Translations under genes and position numbers: made by a program
Assembly: GCA_030150505.1 (NCBI GenBank)
Contig: JASLFS010000074.1
Location: forward strand, 1 to 64,000
From: Vitreoscilla sp.
Lineage (GTDB): Bacteria > Pseudomonadota > Gammaproteobacteria > Burkholderiales > Neisseriaceae
DNA: 64,000 nt
Direction of reading: 5' to 3'
Shown: positions 1-8,953 of the stretch, piece by piece
How the letters are laid out: every line of letters begins with the position of its first letter
Position numbering within the stretch: position 1 is the stretch's first letter
The notes under the pieces: model-generated
Database searches by the model: none
What the model was told of the DNA's origin: nothing
What the model saw: the letters and a program-made list of their open reading frames with translations, nothing else

Positions 1-173
1 AGCGCTTTTAGCATGTAGTGAGTATCATCAGATGCTAGTAAATCTTTTATTGTGCAGGTGTTATTGGATAATGCCGCTAACAAAAGGGTTCTATTGCTAA
101 TGCTTTTTGAGCCAGGTAGGGCAATTGTGCTGTCTTTTAGATTTAATGCAGGCAGATAAATAAAATTTTTCAT
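1..173 (-). CDS. aroA: 3-phosphoshikimate 1-carboxyvinyltransferase (EPSP synthase), N-terminal part only
   Basis: The reverse strand starting with ATG at 173 encodes about 57 residues that run off the window's left edge. It contains the family's N-terminal signature LPGSKSISNRTLLLAA followed by DLLASDDTHYML, which matches the phosphoenolpyruvate/shikimate-3-phosphate binding start of AroA. The enzyme makes EPSP in the shikimate pathway. The gene is divergent from cmk, with about 170 bases between the two starts; aroA next to cmk and rpsA is the usual order in Neisseria. The ribosome site is weak (GAGAAATTC before ATG). Only the first eighth of the protein is visible, so completeness cannot be judged. 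Confidence 0.9.
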   Translation of the reverse strand, partial: MKNFIYLPALNLKDSTIALPGSKSISNRTLLLAALSNNTCTIKDLLASDDTHYMLKA

Positions 174-340
174 GAATTTCTCAGTCACATATTTAGATTT
201 ATTTTTGTATTCAGTAAAATTAAAAAATTCTATTAATGAAGTTTTTAACCAAGTGCGTACTGATAATACTAGAGCTTTACTATAAAGATAAGGTTACAAT
301 ATTAGTTTTCATCATCATAACAAGTAAAAAAGGATTTTTT

Positions 341-997
341 ATGACAGTGGTTAACGTCATTGCTTTGGATGGACCAGTGGCTTCAGGTAAAGGAACGATA
401 GCAGCGAAAGTTGCGGACATATTGGAAATGGAATATTTGGATTCAGGAGCCCTGTATCGGTTAACTGCGTTATATGCACAAGAAAAAAACATTGCTTGGG
501 ATGATGAGCAGCAACTTGCGAAGCTTGCAGTCGAATTGCCAGTTAGTTTTTCAGTAGCAAAGACATTTTTAGAGCAAAGAGATGTGACTGATGCCATTCG
601 TCAAGAATCTATTGGCATGGGTGCTTCTGCTGTTGCGAAGTTGCCACAAGTGCGCTTAGCACTACTAGAGAGACAGCGTGCCTTTCTTGGTGAAAAGGGA
701 TTGGTAGCCGATGGGCGGGACATGGCTTCAGTTGTCTTTCCAAGTGCAATATTGAAGATATTTTTGACTGCAAGCGCTGATGAAAGAGCTCGTAGAAGGG
801 CTTTGCAATTAGGTTACGAGTTAAATGGTGCGGAGTATCAGAAAATTTTGTCTGATATCGAAGCTAGAGATGAAGCGGATAGAAATAGAGCTGTCGCACC
901 TCTAAAACAAGATCCAGATGCATACTTGCTTGATACAACAAACTTAAATGTTGATGAAACCGTTCAAAAAGTGCTTGATTGGTATCGACAAAGTTGA
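341..997 (+). CDS. cmk: Cytidylate kinase
   Basis: A 218-residue protein that phosphorylates CMP and dCMP with ATP in pyrimidine nucleotide supply. The P-loop GPVASGKGT is at residues 11-19, the CMP-site motif DSGALYR at 34-40, and the GRDMASVVFP segment is the typical family signature. Length is normal. The open frame extends upstream to 236, but I chose ATG 341 because AAAAAAGGA precedes it at proper spacing and the family N-terminus (VIALDGPVASGKG) begins there. It sits between divergent aroA and rpsA, as in Neisseria and many Proteobacteria. Confidence 0.95.
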   Translation: MTVVNVIALDGPVASGKGTIAAKVADILEMEYLDSGALYRLTALYAQEKNIAWDDEQQLAKLAVELPVSFSVAKTFLEQRDVTDAIRQESIGMGASAVAKLPQVRLALLERQRAFLGEKGLVADGRDMASVVFPSAILKIFLTASADERARRRALQLGYELNGAEYQKILSDIEARDEADRNRAVAPLKQDPDAYLLDTTNLNVDETVQKVLDWYRQS

Positions 998-1143
998 AAA
1001 ACGTGTACAATGTTACTTCTAAAAAATTTAGGTGGCAACGCTAGGAAGTATCAAGCTTACTATTAAGTTTAATATTTGTGTTGATGCCCATTTGTAGTTT
1101 GCTTAGTAAATCTAGGTACTAAGTAATGATTAACTAAACCTTG

Positions 1144-1169
1144 CACCTCCTAGGTGGTGTATTTTTGAG
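1144..1169 (+). promoter_or_regulatory. rpsA leader element with anti-Shine-Dalgarno-like sequence
   Basis: The 178-base leader before rpsA carries CACCTCCT at 1144-1151, identical to the conserved 3' tail of 16S rRNA, and this can fold on itself (CACCT 1144-1148 with AGGTG 1152-1156). The real initiation site has only a GAG (1167-1169) as ribosome site. In E. coli rpsA lacks a good Shine-Dalgarno sequence and is autoregulated by S1; a similar arrangement here is inference. Confidence 0.35.
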
Positions 1170-1175
1170 ATATAT

Positions 1176-2861
1176 ATGAGTATGGAAAATTTTGCCCAAC
1201 TACTTGAAGAAAGCTTTGCATTACAAGAAATGGGCGTAGGTGAAATCATCACCGCTGAAGTTGTTGCCATTGATAACAACTTTGTAACTGTAAATGCAGG
1301 TTTGAAATCAGAGTCATTGATTGACGTTAACGAATTCAAGAATAGTGCTGGCGAAGTTGAAGTTAAAGTTGGTGACTTCGTAACTGTTTCTATTGAGTCT
1401 GTTGAAAACGGTTTCGGTGAAACCAAACTTTCACGTGAAAAAGCAAAACGTGCTGCTGACTGGGTAACTCTAGAAGAAGCTATGGAAAGTGGTGAGATTT
1501 TATCAGGCGTGATCAATGGTAAAGTCAAAGGTGGTTTGACTGTTATGATTAACAGCATCCGCGCTTTCTTGCCAGGTTCTTTGGTAGATACTCGTCCAGT
1601 AAAAGACACAACTCCTTACGAAGGTAAAGAGATTGAGTTCAAAGTTATTAAATTGGACAAAAAACGCAATAACGTAGTGGTATCTCGCCGCGCGGTATTG
1701 GAAGCTACTTTAGGTGAAGAGCGCAAAGCACTTCTTGAAACCTTGCAAGAAGGTATCGTTATCAAAGGTATCGTTAAAAATATCACTGATTACGGTGCAT
1801 TCGTTGACTTGGGCGGCATTGATGGCTTGTTGCACATCACTGACTTGGCATGGCGCCGTGTTAAACATCCAAGCGAAGTTTTGGAAGTTGGTCAAGAAGT
1901 TGAAGCTAAAGTATTGAAATTTGATCAAGAAAAATGCCGTGTATCTTTAGGCTTGAAACAGTTGGGCGAAGATCCATGGAATGGCTTGAGCCGTCGTTAC
2001 CCACAAAGCACTCGCTTGTTCGGTAAAGTTTCTAACTTAACTGATTACGGTGCGTTTGTTGAAATCGAACAAGGCATCGAAGGTTTGGTTCACGTTTCAG
2101 AAATGGACTGGACTAACAAAAACGTACATCCAAGCAAAGTAGTTCAATTGGGTGACGAAGTTGAAGTAATGATTCTTGAGATTGACGAAGAGCGTCGTCG
2201 TATTAGCTTAGGTATGAAACAATGCCTATCTAACCCATGGGAAGAGTTTGCTGCTAACCATGATAAAGGCGATAAACTATCTGGCGCAATCAAATCAATT
2301 ACTGATTTTGGTGTATTCGTTGGCTTGCCTGGCGGTATCGATGGTTTGGTTCACTTGTCTGATTTGTCTTGGGCTGAAGCTGGTGAAGAAGCTGTTCGTA
2401 AATACAAAAAAGGCGATGAAGTTGAAGCTGTTGTATTGGCTATTGATGTTGAAAAAGAACGCATTTCTTTGGGCATCAAACAACTTGAAGGTGATCCATT
2501 CAGCAACTACGTAAGTGTTAATGATAAAGGTGCTTTGGTTAAAGGTACTGTTAAATCATTGGATGCTAAAGGTGCTGTAATTGCTCTAGTTGATGATGTT
2601 GAAGGCTACTTACGTGCTTCTGAAGTTTCACGTGATCGCGTTGAAGACATTCGTAACCATCTAAAAGAAGGTGACGAAGTTGAAGCGGTTATCGTAACTG
2701 TTGATCGTAAAAACCGTAGCATCAACTTGTCTATCAAAGCTAAAGACTCTAAAGAAGAAGGCGCAGCATTGCGTTCTGTAGCTGCTAACAACAACGTTGC
2801 TAATGCTGGTACTACTAGCCTTGGTGATTTGTTAAAAGCTAAATTGTCTGGCGAAGAGTAA
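1176..2861 (+). CDS. rpsA: 30S ribosomal protein S1
   Basis: A 561-residue protein with six S1 (OB-fold) repeats, recognisable from recurring blocks such as ITDYGAFVDLGGIDGLLH, LTDYGAFVEIEQGIEGLVH and ITDFGVFVGLPGGIDGLVH. S1 binds mRNA and delivers it to the 30S subunit. The sequence is extremely close to Neisseria RpsA as I remember it, including the C-terminal NAGTTSLGDLLKAKLSG. Two in-frame starts, 1176 and 1182, are possible; Neisseria starts with MENF, which would be 1182, while 1176 has the better distance from the weak GAG site. ihfB follows after 9 bases. Confidence 0.97.
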   Translation: MSMENFAQLLEESFALQEMGVGEIITAEVVAIDNNFVTVNAGLKSESLIDVNEFKNSAGEVEVKVGDFVTVSIESVENGFGETKLSREKAKRAADWVTLEEAMESGEILSGVINGKVKGGLTVMINSIRAFLPGSLVDTRPVKDTTPYEGKEIEFKVIKLDKKRNNVVVSRRAVLEATLGEERKALLETLQEGIVIKGIVKNITDYGAFVDLGGIDGLLHITDLAWRRVKHPSEVLEVGQEVEAKVLKFDQEKCRVSLGLKQLGEDPWNGLSRRYPQSTRLFGKVSNLTDYGAFVEIEQGIEGLVHVSEMDWTNKNVHPSKVVQLGDEVEVMILEIDEERRRISLGMKQCLSNPWEEFAANHDKGDKLSGAIKSITDFGVFVGLPGGIDGLVHLSDLSWAEAGEEAVRKYKKGDEVEAVVLAIDVEKERISLGIKQLEGDPFSNYVSVNDKGALVKGTVKSLDAKGAVIALVDDVEGYLRASEVSRDRVEDIRNHLKEGDEVEAVIVTVDRKNRSINLSIKAKDSKEEGAALRSVAANNNVANAGTTSLGDLLKAKLSGEE

Positions 2862-2870
2862 GGATAGGTC

Positions 2871-3179
2871 ATGACCAAGTCTGAGTTAATGGTTCGCTTA
2901 GCAGAAATGTATTCTGCACAAAATGATACTCAATTGGTCGCGAAGGATGTAGAGCAAAGTGTCAAGGTGTTGATTGATACCATGACACGAGCTCTTGCAA
3001 AAGGTCAGCGCATCGAGATTCGTGGCTTCGGTAGTTTCGATTTGAATCACCGACCTGCACGCGTGGGTCGTAACCCTAAAACTGGTGAAAAAGTAGATGT
3101 ACCTGAGAAGTATGTACCTCACTTTAAACCAGGTAAAGAGTTGCGAGAGCGCGTCGATCTAAGCGTTGAAAACCAATAA
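2871..3179 (+). CDS. ihfB: Integration host factor beta subunit
   Basis: A 102-residue HU/IHF-family DNA-bending protein that pairs with IHF-alpha. The DNA-minor-groove arm is seen in PARVGRNPKTGEKVDVPEK (about residues 62-80) with the intercalating proline region, and the IRGFGSFDLNHR motif before it is diagnostic of the beta subunit. It lies 9 bases behind rpsA, with AAGGATAGGTC as ribosome site, and is followed by a strong terminator, so rpsA-ihfB form one operon as in most Proteobacteria. Confidence 0.96.
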   Translation: MTKSELMVRLAEMYSAQNDTQLVAKDVEQSVKVLIDTMTRALAKGQRIEIRGFGSFDLNHRPARVGRNPKTGEKVDVPEKYVPHFKPGKELRERVDLSVENQ

Positions 3180-3195
3180 GAAATCGCACCGAATC

Positions 3196-3224
3196 AGCGC
3201 CGCAGTAGCGGCGCTTTTTTTCTT
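3196..3224 (+). terminator. Rho-independent terminator of rpsA-ihfB
   Basis: Perfect 8-bp stem AGCGCCGC/GCGGCGCT (3196-3203 with 3208-3215), loop AGTA, then a run of T. It stands out as the most GC-rich hairpin in the area. Confidence 0.93.
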
Positions 3225-3255
3225 TAGAATAAAGAATAACGAATAGAAAGAGAAT

Positions 3256-4422
3256 ATGACTGCGGGCAATATTTTTACTGCACCTGAATATACAAATCAT
3301 AGTCCTAAATCTTGGTATGAAGAAGCAAAGAAACAACCATGTTTTATTGTTGATGCATCACAAGAAATGGCAATTGGTCATTTAGATAGACTGTGGCAAG
3401 AGTTGATGGCGTTCAAGAAAAAACGGAATCGTTTTTTAGGACGAAGTATACGTGCGCCACGTTCTCCTAAAGGCTTGTATTTTTGGGGTGGAGTTGGCCG
3501 TGGCAAAAGTTTTTTGATGGATGCTTTTTATGGTTGTTTACCATATAAGCGAAAAAGACGAGTGCATTTTCATGCGTTTATGGCTGAAGTTCACGAGCGC
3601 CTTGCACAGTGTAAACATGAAGAAAACCCATTAAATATTGTGGCAAACGATTTATCAAAAGAAGTCAGAGTGTTGTGTTTTGATGAGTTTCATGTCAGTG
3701 ATATTGCTGATGCTATGATTTTGGGTCGCTTATTAGAAGGCTTGTTTGAGCGTGGGGTGGTGTTGGTTGCTACGTCAAACTTTGAGCCAGATGACTTATA
3801 TTATCAAGGGCAAAATCGCAGTAGTTTTTTAAATGCGATTGATTTAATTAAAAAGAATTTAACAGTTGTCAATGTGGATGGTGGTGAAGATCATCGCCTT
3901 AGAACATTGCAACAGGCAGCAGTTTATTATGTGCCCAATAATGAAGATAGTGCTGCCAAATTGCAAAAGCTTTATCAAGAGCATACCAAAAAACAAGAAC
4001 AATTAAGTCAAGATATTGTTGTTTTAGGGCGTCCTTTGAAGTGCATTGCTAGAACAAAAGATACCATTTGGTTTGACTTTGAAACACTGTGTTTCGGACC
4101 GCGTTCACAGAATGATTATTTGTATTTAGCAAAAAATTATGAAGCTGTTTTTATATCCAATCTTATTAAATTAACGCCAGCGCAACGCAGTGAAGCACGC
4201 CGATTAACTTGGCTGGTTGATGTGTTTTATGATTATCGAGTGAAGGTGGCGGCGACAGCTGAAGTTGAGCCTGAGAGCATTTATACTGAAGGTGATTTTG
4301 CCAATGAGTTTGTTCGCACAGTGAGTCGAATGGTTGAGATGCAGTCAGAGTCATACTTGGATTTACCTCATTTAACATTGAACCAGCCGTCAGCTAAGCA
4401 AAAAAATAAGAATAATCTGTAA
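3256..4422 (+). CDS. zapE: Cell division protein ZapE (AFG1-like ATPase)
   Basis: A 388-residue AFG1/ZapE-family P-loop ATPase. Walker A GGVGRGKS is at 78-85 and Walker B VLCFDEF at 139-145; HFHAFM and ATSNFEPDDLY are typical family blocks. In E. coli ZapE associates with the Z-ring late in division and is needed under low oxygen or stress; a role here is by homology. It begins 76 bases after ihfB, behind its own terminator and an AGAGA ribosome site. Length is close to the usual 370-390. Confidence 0.9.
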   Translation: MTAGNIFTAPEYTNHSPKSWYEEAKKQPCFIVDASQEMAIGHLDRLWQELMAFKKKRNRFLGRSIRAPRSPKGLYFWGGVGRGKSFLMDAFYGCLPYKRKRRVHFHAFMAEVHERLAQCKHEENPLNIVANDLSKEVRVLCFDEFHVSDIADAMILGRLLEGLFERGVVLVATSNFEPDDLYYQGQNRSSFLNAIDLIKKNLTVVNVDGGEDHRLRTLQQAAVYYVPNNEDSAAKLQKLYQEHTKKQEQLSQDIVVLGRPLKCIARTKDTIWFDFETLCFGPRSQNDYLYLAKNYEAVFISNLIKLTPAQRSEARRLTWLVDVFYDYRVKVAATAEVEPESIYTEGDFANEFVRTVSRMVEMQSESYLDLPHLTLNQPSAKQKNKNNL

Positions 4423-4478
4423 AACCTTGCTAGAATACGCTCTGTGAAAATTTCTTATTGAACTTATGGAGAATAAAA

Positions 4479-4904
4479 ATGGCGATTGAGCGCACTATTT
4501 CTATTATTAAACCTGATGCTGTTGCAAAAAATGTTATTGGCGAAATTTACAGCCGTTTTGAAAAAAATGGTTTGAAAATTGTTGCTGCTAAATTGAAACA
4601 ATTAAGCCAAGCTGATGCTGAAGGTTTTTATGCTGTTCACAAAGAACGTCCATTCTTTGGTGACTTGGTAAAATTCATGACTAGCGGTCCTGTTATGATT
4701 CAAGTTTTAGAAGGCGAAAATGCCGTTGCTAAAAACCGCGAATTGATGGGCGCTACTAACCCTAAAGAAGCTGCTGCTGGTACTATTCGTGCAGACTTTG
4801 CAGAATCAATTGATGCAAATGCTGTTCATGGTTCTGATAGCTTGGAAAATGCTAAGATTGAAATGGATTTCTTCTTCACTGAAGCTGAAATCTGCAATCG
4901 TTAA
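4479..4904 (+). CDS. ndk: Nucleoside diphosphate kinase
   Basis: A 141-residue enzyme that balances NTP and dNTP pools through a phosphohistidine intermediate. The catalytic histidine is His117 in NAVHGSDS, and the N-terminal ERTISIIKPDAV is canonical. The start is ATG 4479 with GGAG at 4468-4471; an upstream in-frame codon at 4458 has no ribosome site. It opens the conserved run ndk-rlmN-pilW-rodZ-ispG-hisS. A hairpin made of two uptake-like sequences follows and probably ends or attenuates the transcript. Confidence 0.97.
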   Translation: MAIERTISIIKPDAVAKNVIGEIYSRFEKNGLKIVAAKLKQLSQADAEGFYAVHKERPFFGDLVKFMTSGPVMIQVLEGENAVAKNRELMGATNPKEAAAGTIRADFAESIDANAVHGSDSLENAKIEMDFFFTEAEICNR

Positions 4905-4918
4905 TTAAGTAAGAAAGA

Positions 4919-4942
4919 TTCAGGCAGCCTATGCTGCCTGAA
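4919..4942. repeat. Paired DNA-uptake-sequence-like inverted repeat
   Basis: Perfect 10-bp arms (4919-4928 and 4933-4942) with loop CTAT. The minus strand at 4919-4930 reads AGGCTGCCTGAA, the 12-mer I know as the Simonsiella-type uptake sequence; the plus strand at 4931-4942 reads ATGCTGCCTGAA. Neisseriaceae often place such inverted pairs behind genes as terminators. It lies between ndk and the rlmN start, and an in-frame ATG inside the hairpin (4931) is therefore an unlikely start for rlmN. Confidence 0.8.
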
Positions 4943-4948
4943 AGTATT

Positions 4949-6034
4949 ATGCAAAATAATTTATTGAATTATGATTTAAAAGGTTTAACTGCGCTATTCG
5001 AAGAGATGGGCGAGAAACCTTTCCGTGCTAAGCAAGTAATGCGTTGGATGCATCAAGGCAATGCATCTTCTTTTGACCAAATGACTGATTTGGCAAAATC
5101 TTTGCGTGCTAATTTGGAATCCAGTGCAAGCATTACAATTCCTTCATTGATGACATCACAAGAATCGGTTGATGGCACGCGAAAATGGTTATTGGATGTT
5201 GGAACAGGTAATGGTGTAGAAACTGTTTTTATTCCAGAAGCAGAGCGTGGAACATTATGTATTTCATCACAAGTAGGGTGTGCTTTAGAGTGCACATTCT
5301 GTTCGACAGGCCGACAGGGGTTTAATAGAAATCTCACGGTTGCTGAGATTATCGGGCAGTTGTGGTGGGCGAATAAAGCTTTAGGCGTAACGCCAAAAAA
5401 TGAACGTGTAATATCAAATGTTGTTATGATGGGCATGGGTGAGCCGTTAGCCAATTTTGACAATGTTATTACAGCGCTAAATATTATGCTTGATGACCAT
5501 GGTTATGGTTTATCACGACGCAGAGTAACAGTATCTACTTCTGGTATGGTGCCACAAATGGATAGGTTGCGAGAAGCGGCACCTGTTGCATTGGCTGTTT
5601 CATTGCACGCATCTAATGATACTGTTCGTGACGAAATTGTTCCAATTAATAAAAAATACCCTCTAAAAGAGTTAATGGCAGCATGTAGTCGCTATTTGGT
5701 TAATGCACCACGAGATTTCATTACATTCGAATATGTGATGTTGCAAGGTGTGAATGACGAAATACAGCATGCTCGAGAGTTGGTTGCATTGGTTAAAGAT
5801 ATTCCATGTAAATTCAATTTGATTCCATTCAATCCATTCCCTAATTCAGGTTATGAGCGTTCGAGTAATAATAGAATTCATGCGTTTAGAGAAATTTTAC
5901 AAGAAGCGGGATTAGTTGTTACTGTGAGAAAGACTCGTGGTGATGATATTGATGCTGCATGTGGGCAATTAGCTGGACAAGTAAAAGACAAAACAAAGCG
6001 CCAAATTAAGTGGCAGCAATTACAACAGGAGTAA
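4949..6034 (+). CDS. rlmN: Dual-specificity 23S rRNA/tRNA adenine-C2 methyltransferase RlmN
   Basis: A 361-residue radical-SAM enzyme that methylates A2503 of 23S rRNA and A37 of some tRNAs. The iron-sulfur cluster motif CxxxCxxC is Cys111, Cys115, Cys118 in CALECTFCSTG; the C-terminal DDIDAACGQL carries the second catalytic cysteine. The sequence is nearly collinear with Neisseria RlmN. I chose ATG 4949 since MQNNLLNYDLKG matches the family N-terminus and 4931 lies in the uptake hairpin. pilW follows after 4 bases. Confidence 0.95.
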   Translation: MQNNLLNYDLKGLTALFEEMGEKPFRAKQVMRWMHQGNASSFDQMTDLAKSLRANLESSASITIPSLMTSQESVDGTRKWLLDVGTGNGVETVFIPEAERGTLCISSQVGCALECTFCSTGRQGFNRNLTVAEIIGQLWWANKALGVTPKNERVISNVVMMGMGEPLANFDNVITALNIMLDDHGYGLSRRRVTVSTSGMVPQMDRLREAAPVALAVSLHASNDTVRDEIVPINKKYPLKELMAACSRYLVNAPRDFITFEYVMLQGVNDEIQHARELVALVKDIPCKFNLIPFNPFPNSGYERSSNNRIHAFREILQEAGLVVTVRKTRGDDIDAACGQLAGQVKDKTKRQIKWQQLQQE

Positions 6035-6038
6035 GGTA

Positions 6039-6815
6039 ATGCAATGGTTTCGCCCTGCTAAAAATTTGCTAATTACATTATCATTTTCTATTATTCTAAG
6101 TGCTTGTGCAAGTGATGGTTTTCCAAAACAATCAGCTGCAGAAAAGGCCAGAGAGCTATCTCATATTCAAACCGATTTAGCCATAGCATTCATGAATGAT
6201 GATAATTCTAGATCTGCATTGCAGGCGATTGACCAAGCTATTGCTGCGAATGGTCGAAATATTCAAGCTTGGACTGTTAAAGCAGAAATAGAGCAGAGCC
6301 TAAAGATGAATGACAAAGCTCAAGCATCTTTTCGCCAAGCTTTATCTATAGAACCCAATAGTGCTGAAGTTAATAATGCCTACGGATGGTTTGTTTGCCG
6401 TGCATTGAAACAGCCCAAAGAATCTATACAGTATTTTGATAAAGCATTGGCTGATCCTACATACCCAACACCTTTTTTTGTTTATTACAATAAAGGCGTT
6501 TGTTTTAATATGATGGGAAATCCCTATCAAGGAAAAGAATATTTATTCCGAGCTTTAAACTATGAGCGCAGTTTTTTCCCTGCAAAGAGGGAGATTGCAA
6601 GAATTGATTTAGAGCTTGGAGAAGTAAAATCCGCAGAACAATATTTTGGTGAATACCAAAGTAGAGTTGAAACATTAAGTGCGGAAGACTTATTGTTAGG
6701 TTGGAAAATTGCCAGAGCGGCAGGGGAAACTCAAGCTGCGTATGAGTATGAGTTATTATTACAAACATCATATCCATATTCAGATGAACTTCGTGAGATT
6801 ATGACAGGAAGATGA
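6039..6815 (+). CDS. pilW: Type IV pilus biogenesis/stability lipoprotein PilW (PilF)
   Basis: A 258-residue outer-membrane lipoprotein with tetratricopeptide repeats, needed for multimerisation of the PilQ secretin or pilus stability. A lipoprotein signal with lipobox LSAC places the lipidated cysteine at residue 23. TPR-like helices run from about residue 45 to 190 (for example SFRQALSIEPNSAEVNNAYGW). Its position between rlmN and rodZ is conserved in Beta- and Gammaproteobacteria. Ribosome site AGGAG overlaps the end of rlmN. Its presence fits competence through type IV pili and the uptake sequences in this window. Confidence 0.9.
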   Translation: MQWFRPAKNLLITLSFSIILSACASDGFPKQSAAEKARELSHIQTDLAIAFMNDDNSRSALQAIDQAIAANGRNIQAWTVKAEIEQSLKMNDKAQASFRQALSIEPNSAEVNNAYGWFVCRALKQPKESIQYFDKALADPTYPTPFFVYYNKGVCFNMMGNPYQGKEYLFRALNYERSFFPAKREIARIDLELGEVKSAEQYFGEYQSRVETLSAEDLLLGWKIARAAGETQAAYEYELLLQTSYPYSDELREIMTGR

Positions 6816-6816
6816 G

Positions 6817-7668
6817 ATGAGTGCATCGGCAGAACAAAAATTTAATTTTGAAAAAGCGCAACAATTAGGTAGCATTTTAAAAAATAAAAGAGAAGAGTTG
6901 AATATCTCTATTGGCGAAGTTGCTGAGAGATTAAAGCTAACAACAAAGCAAATCGAATACATAGAAAATGGTGAGTATGAAAGCTTGCCTGAACCCGTAT
7001 TTGTAAGAGGTTTTTTACGTGGATATGCTCGATTCTTGAATTTGGACGATTCAGAAATAACCATGCAAATTGACGAGGTTATTCCTAGTTTGCGTAAAGC
7101 AGCATCCGAAAGCATGGTTCGCCCTGGTGATAAAAGCATTAATTATCAGCAACAAGAAGTGCCAAAATCATTTCCAAAAGCCATTCCTTTTGCGTTAGCT
7201 GCGGTTGTTTTGGTTAGTGGTATTTTGATTTGGCAAAATAAAACTGCTGAATCTAGCGATGATAATGATGTTATTGCGTCATTGGAAATCACAGAAGCAC
7301 AGGCAAGTGTACCAAATGGTAATGTTTTAGTTATCCCAATGGATTCATTGGAGGCAAGTGGATTGGCTGCTTCTGATAATGTAGCAAGTGACAATGCCGC
7401 AAGCGATAGTGCAGTTACTTCAAATGGATTGGTAGTAAAAGTGAGATACCGTTCTAATTTGTCGGTAACCGATTCAGAAGGTAAAGTTATACACAGTGGT
7501 ATCGTTGCCGCAAATAGCGAACATCAATTTACTGATGGTAAGCCGCCTTATGATGTTCGGATTGGATATGGATCTGGTTCTACTATTCAATACGGTGGCG
7601 AAGAAGTGGATTTAACAAATCATTTCGTTGATAGAAAAACGATTGCAGTAACGGTGCCGCAGCAATGA
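6817..7668 (+). CDS. rodZ: Cytoskeleton protein RodZ
   Basis: A 283-residue bitopic membrane protein that links MreB filaments to the envelope. An N-terminal HTH domain of the Xre type is at about 16-80, one membrane segment at 122-140 (AIPFALAAVVLVSGILIWQ), a low-complexity Ser/Asn/Asp spacer at about 180-205 (repeats of ASDNVASDNAASD), and a periplasmic DUF4115 domain from about 207 to the end. One base separates it from pilW, and it overlaps ispG by 4 bases (ATGA). In this family the HTH domain binds MreB rather than acting as a repressor. Confidence 0.9.
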   Translation: MSASAEQKFNFEKAQQLGSILKNKREELNISIGEVAERLKLTTKQIEYIENGEYESLPEPVFVRGFLRGYARFLNLDDSEITMQIDEVIPSLRKAASESMVRPGDKSINYQQQEVPKSFPKAIPFALAAVVLVSGILIWQNKTAESSDDNDVIASLEITEAQASVPNGNVLVIPMDSLEASGLAASDNVASDNAASDSAVTSNGLVVKVRYRSNLSVTDSEGKVIHSGIVAANSEHQFTDGKPPYDVRIGYGSGSTIQYGGEEVDLTNHFVDRKTIAVTVPQQ

Positions 7669-8930
7669 GTACAATTTTAAGAAGAAAAACTCATCAAGTT
7701 CAAATTGAGCATGTTACAGTCGGTTCTTCTGCTCCTGTCGTTGTGCAATCTATGACCAATACCGATACTGTTGATGCCCTTGGTACTGCGAATCAGGTTA
7801 AGGAATTAGCTGATGCTGGTTCTGAAATGGTTAGGATTACTGTTAATAGCCCCGAAGCTGCTAGTAAAGTGGCTGAAATTCGTCAACGATTAGATGATAT
7901 GGGTTGTAATGTTCCATTGGTAGGAGATTTCCATTTTAATGGTGAGCGTTTACTACAGGAATATCAAGATTGTGCAAAAGCTTTAGCTAAATATCGCATT
8001 AATCCAGGTAATGTAGGACGAGGTGCGAAAGGTGATGAGAAATTTGCTTATATGATTAAGCAAGCAATGGAGCACAATAAAGCTGTCCGCATTGGTGTGA
8101 ATTGGGGTAGTTTGGATCAGAGTTTAGCTAAACGCATGATGGATGCAAATAGTGCTTTAAGTCAGCCATTATCTATCGATGAGGTCATGAAAGAGGCTTT
8201 AATCGTTTCAGCATTAGAATCTGCTGAAAAGGCCATGGAAATTGGTCTACCTGAAAACAAAATTATTTTGTCTTGTAAAGTTAGTCATGTGCAGGATTTA
8301 ATTGATGTTTACCGTGATTTGGGCAGCCGTTGCGAATTTCCATTACACCTAGGCTTAACCGAAGCCGGTATGGGATCAAAAGGTATTGTCGCTTCTAGTG
8401 CGGCATTGGCAGTTTTGTTGCAAGAAGGCATTGGAGATACGATTCGTATTTCATTAACGCCAGAACCTGGTAGTGCGAGAACACAAGAAGTTGTTGTGGC
8501 ACAAGAGTTGCTACAAACCATGGGTTTGCGTAGTTTTACCCCGTTGGTTACGGCTTGTCCTGGCTGTGGACGAACGACCAGTACGGTTTTCCAAGAACTA
8601 GCACAAGATATTCAAAAATATTTGCGTGAGCAAATGACTGTTTGGCGTTTGAAATATCCTGGTGTTGAGTCATTGAATGTCGCTGTTATGGGTTGTGTGG
8701 TGAATGGCCCTGGCGAAAGTAAATTGGCTGATATTGGTATCAGTTTACCCGGAACAGGTGAAACACCTGTCGCGCCTGTATATGTAGATGGGAAGCGTCA
8801 TGTTACTTTAAAAGGTGATAACATGGCACAAGATTTCCTATCAATTGTTAATCAATATATTGAAGAGAACTATGGTGAAAATGGAAAAAAACGCTCTAAA
8901 AGTCGTGTTATTCCAATTCAACAAAGTTAG
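7665..8930 (+). CDS. ispG: (E)-4-hydroxy-3-methylbut-2-enyl-diphosphate synthase (flavodoxin type)
   Basis: A 421-residue [4Fe-4S] enzyme of the MEP isoprenoid pathway that converts MEcPP to HMBPP. Cluster ligands are visible as Cys298 and Cys301 (ACPGCGR) and Cys344 (MGCVVNGPGE). Length matches the larger beta-proteobacterial form. Translation is coupled to rodZ through an ATGA overlap. Confidence 0.96.
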   Translation: MSTILRRKTHQVQIEHVTVGSSAPVVVQSMTNTDTVDALGTANQVKELADAGSEMVRITVNSPEAASKVAEIRQRLDDMGCNVPLVGDFHFNGERLLQEYQDCAKALAKYRINPGNVGRGAKGDEKFAYMIKQAMEHNKAVRIGVNWGSLDQSLAKRMMDANSALSQPLSIDEVMKEALIVSALESAEKAMEIGLPENKIILSCKVSHVQDLIDVYRDLGSRCEFPLHLGLTEAGMGSKGIVASSAALAVLLQEGIGDTIRISLTPEPGSARTQEVVVAQELLQTMGLRSFTPLVTACPGCGRTTSTVFQELAQDIQKYLREQMTVWRLKYPGVESLNVAVMGCVVNGPGESKLADIGISLPGTGETPVAPVYVDGKRHVTLKGDNMAQDFLSIVNQYIEENYGENGKKRSKSRVIPIQQS

Positions 8931-8953
8931 ATAGTAGAAAAGAAATAATAGTC

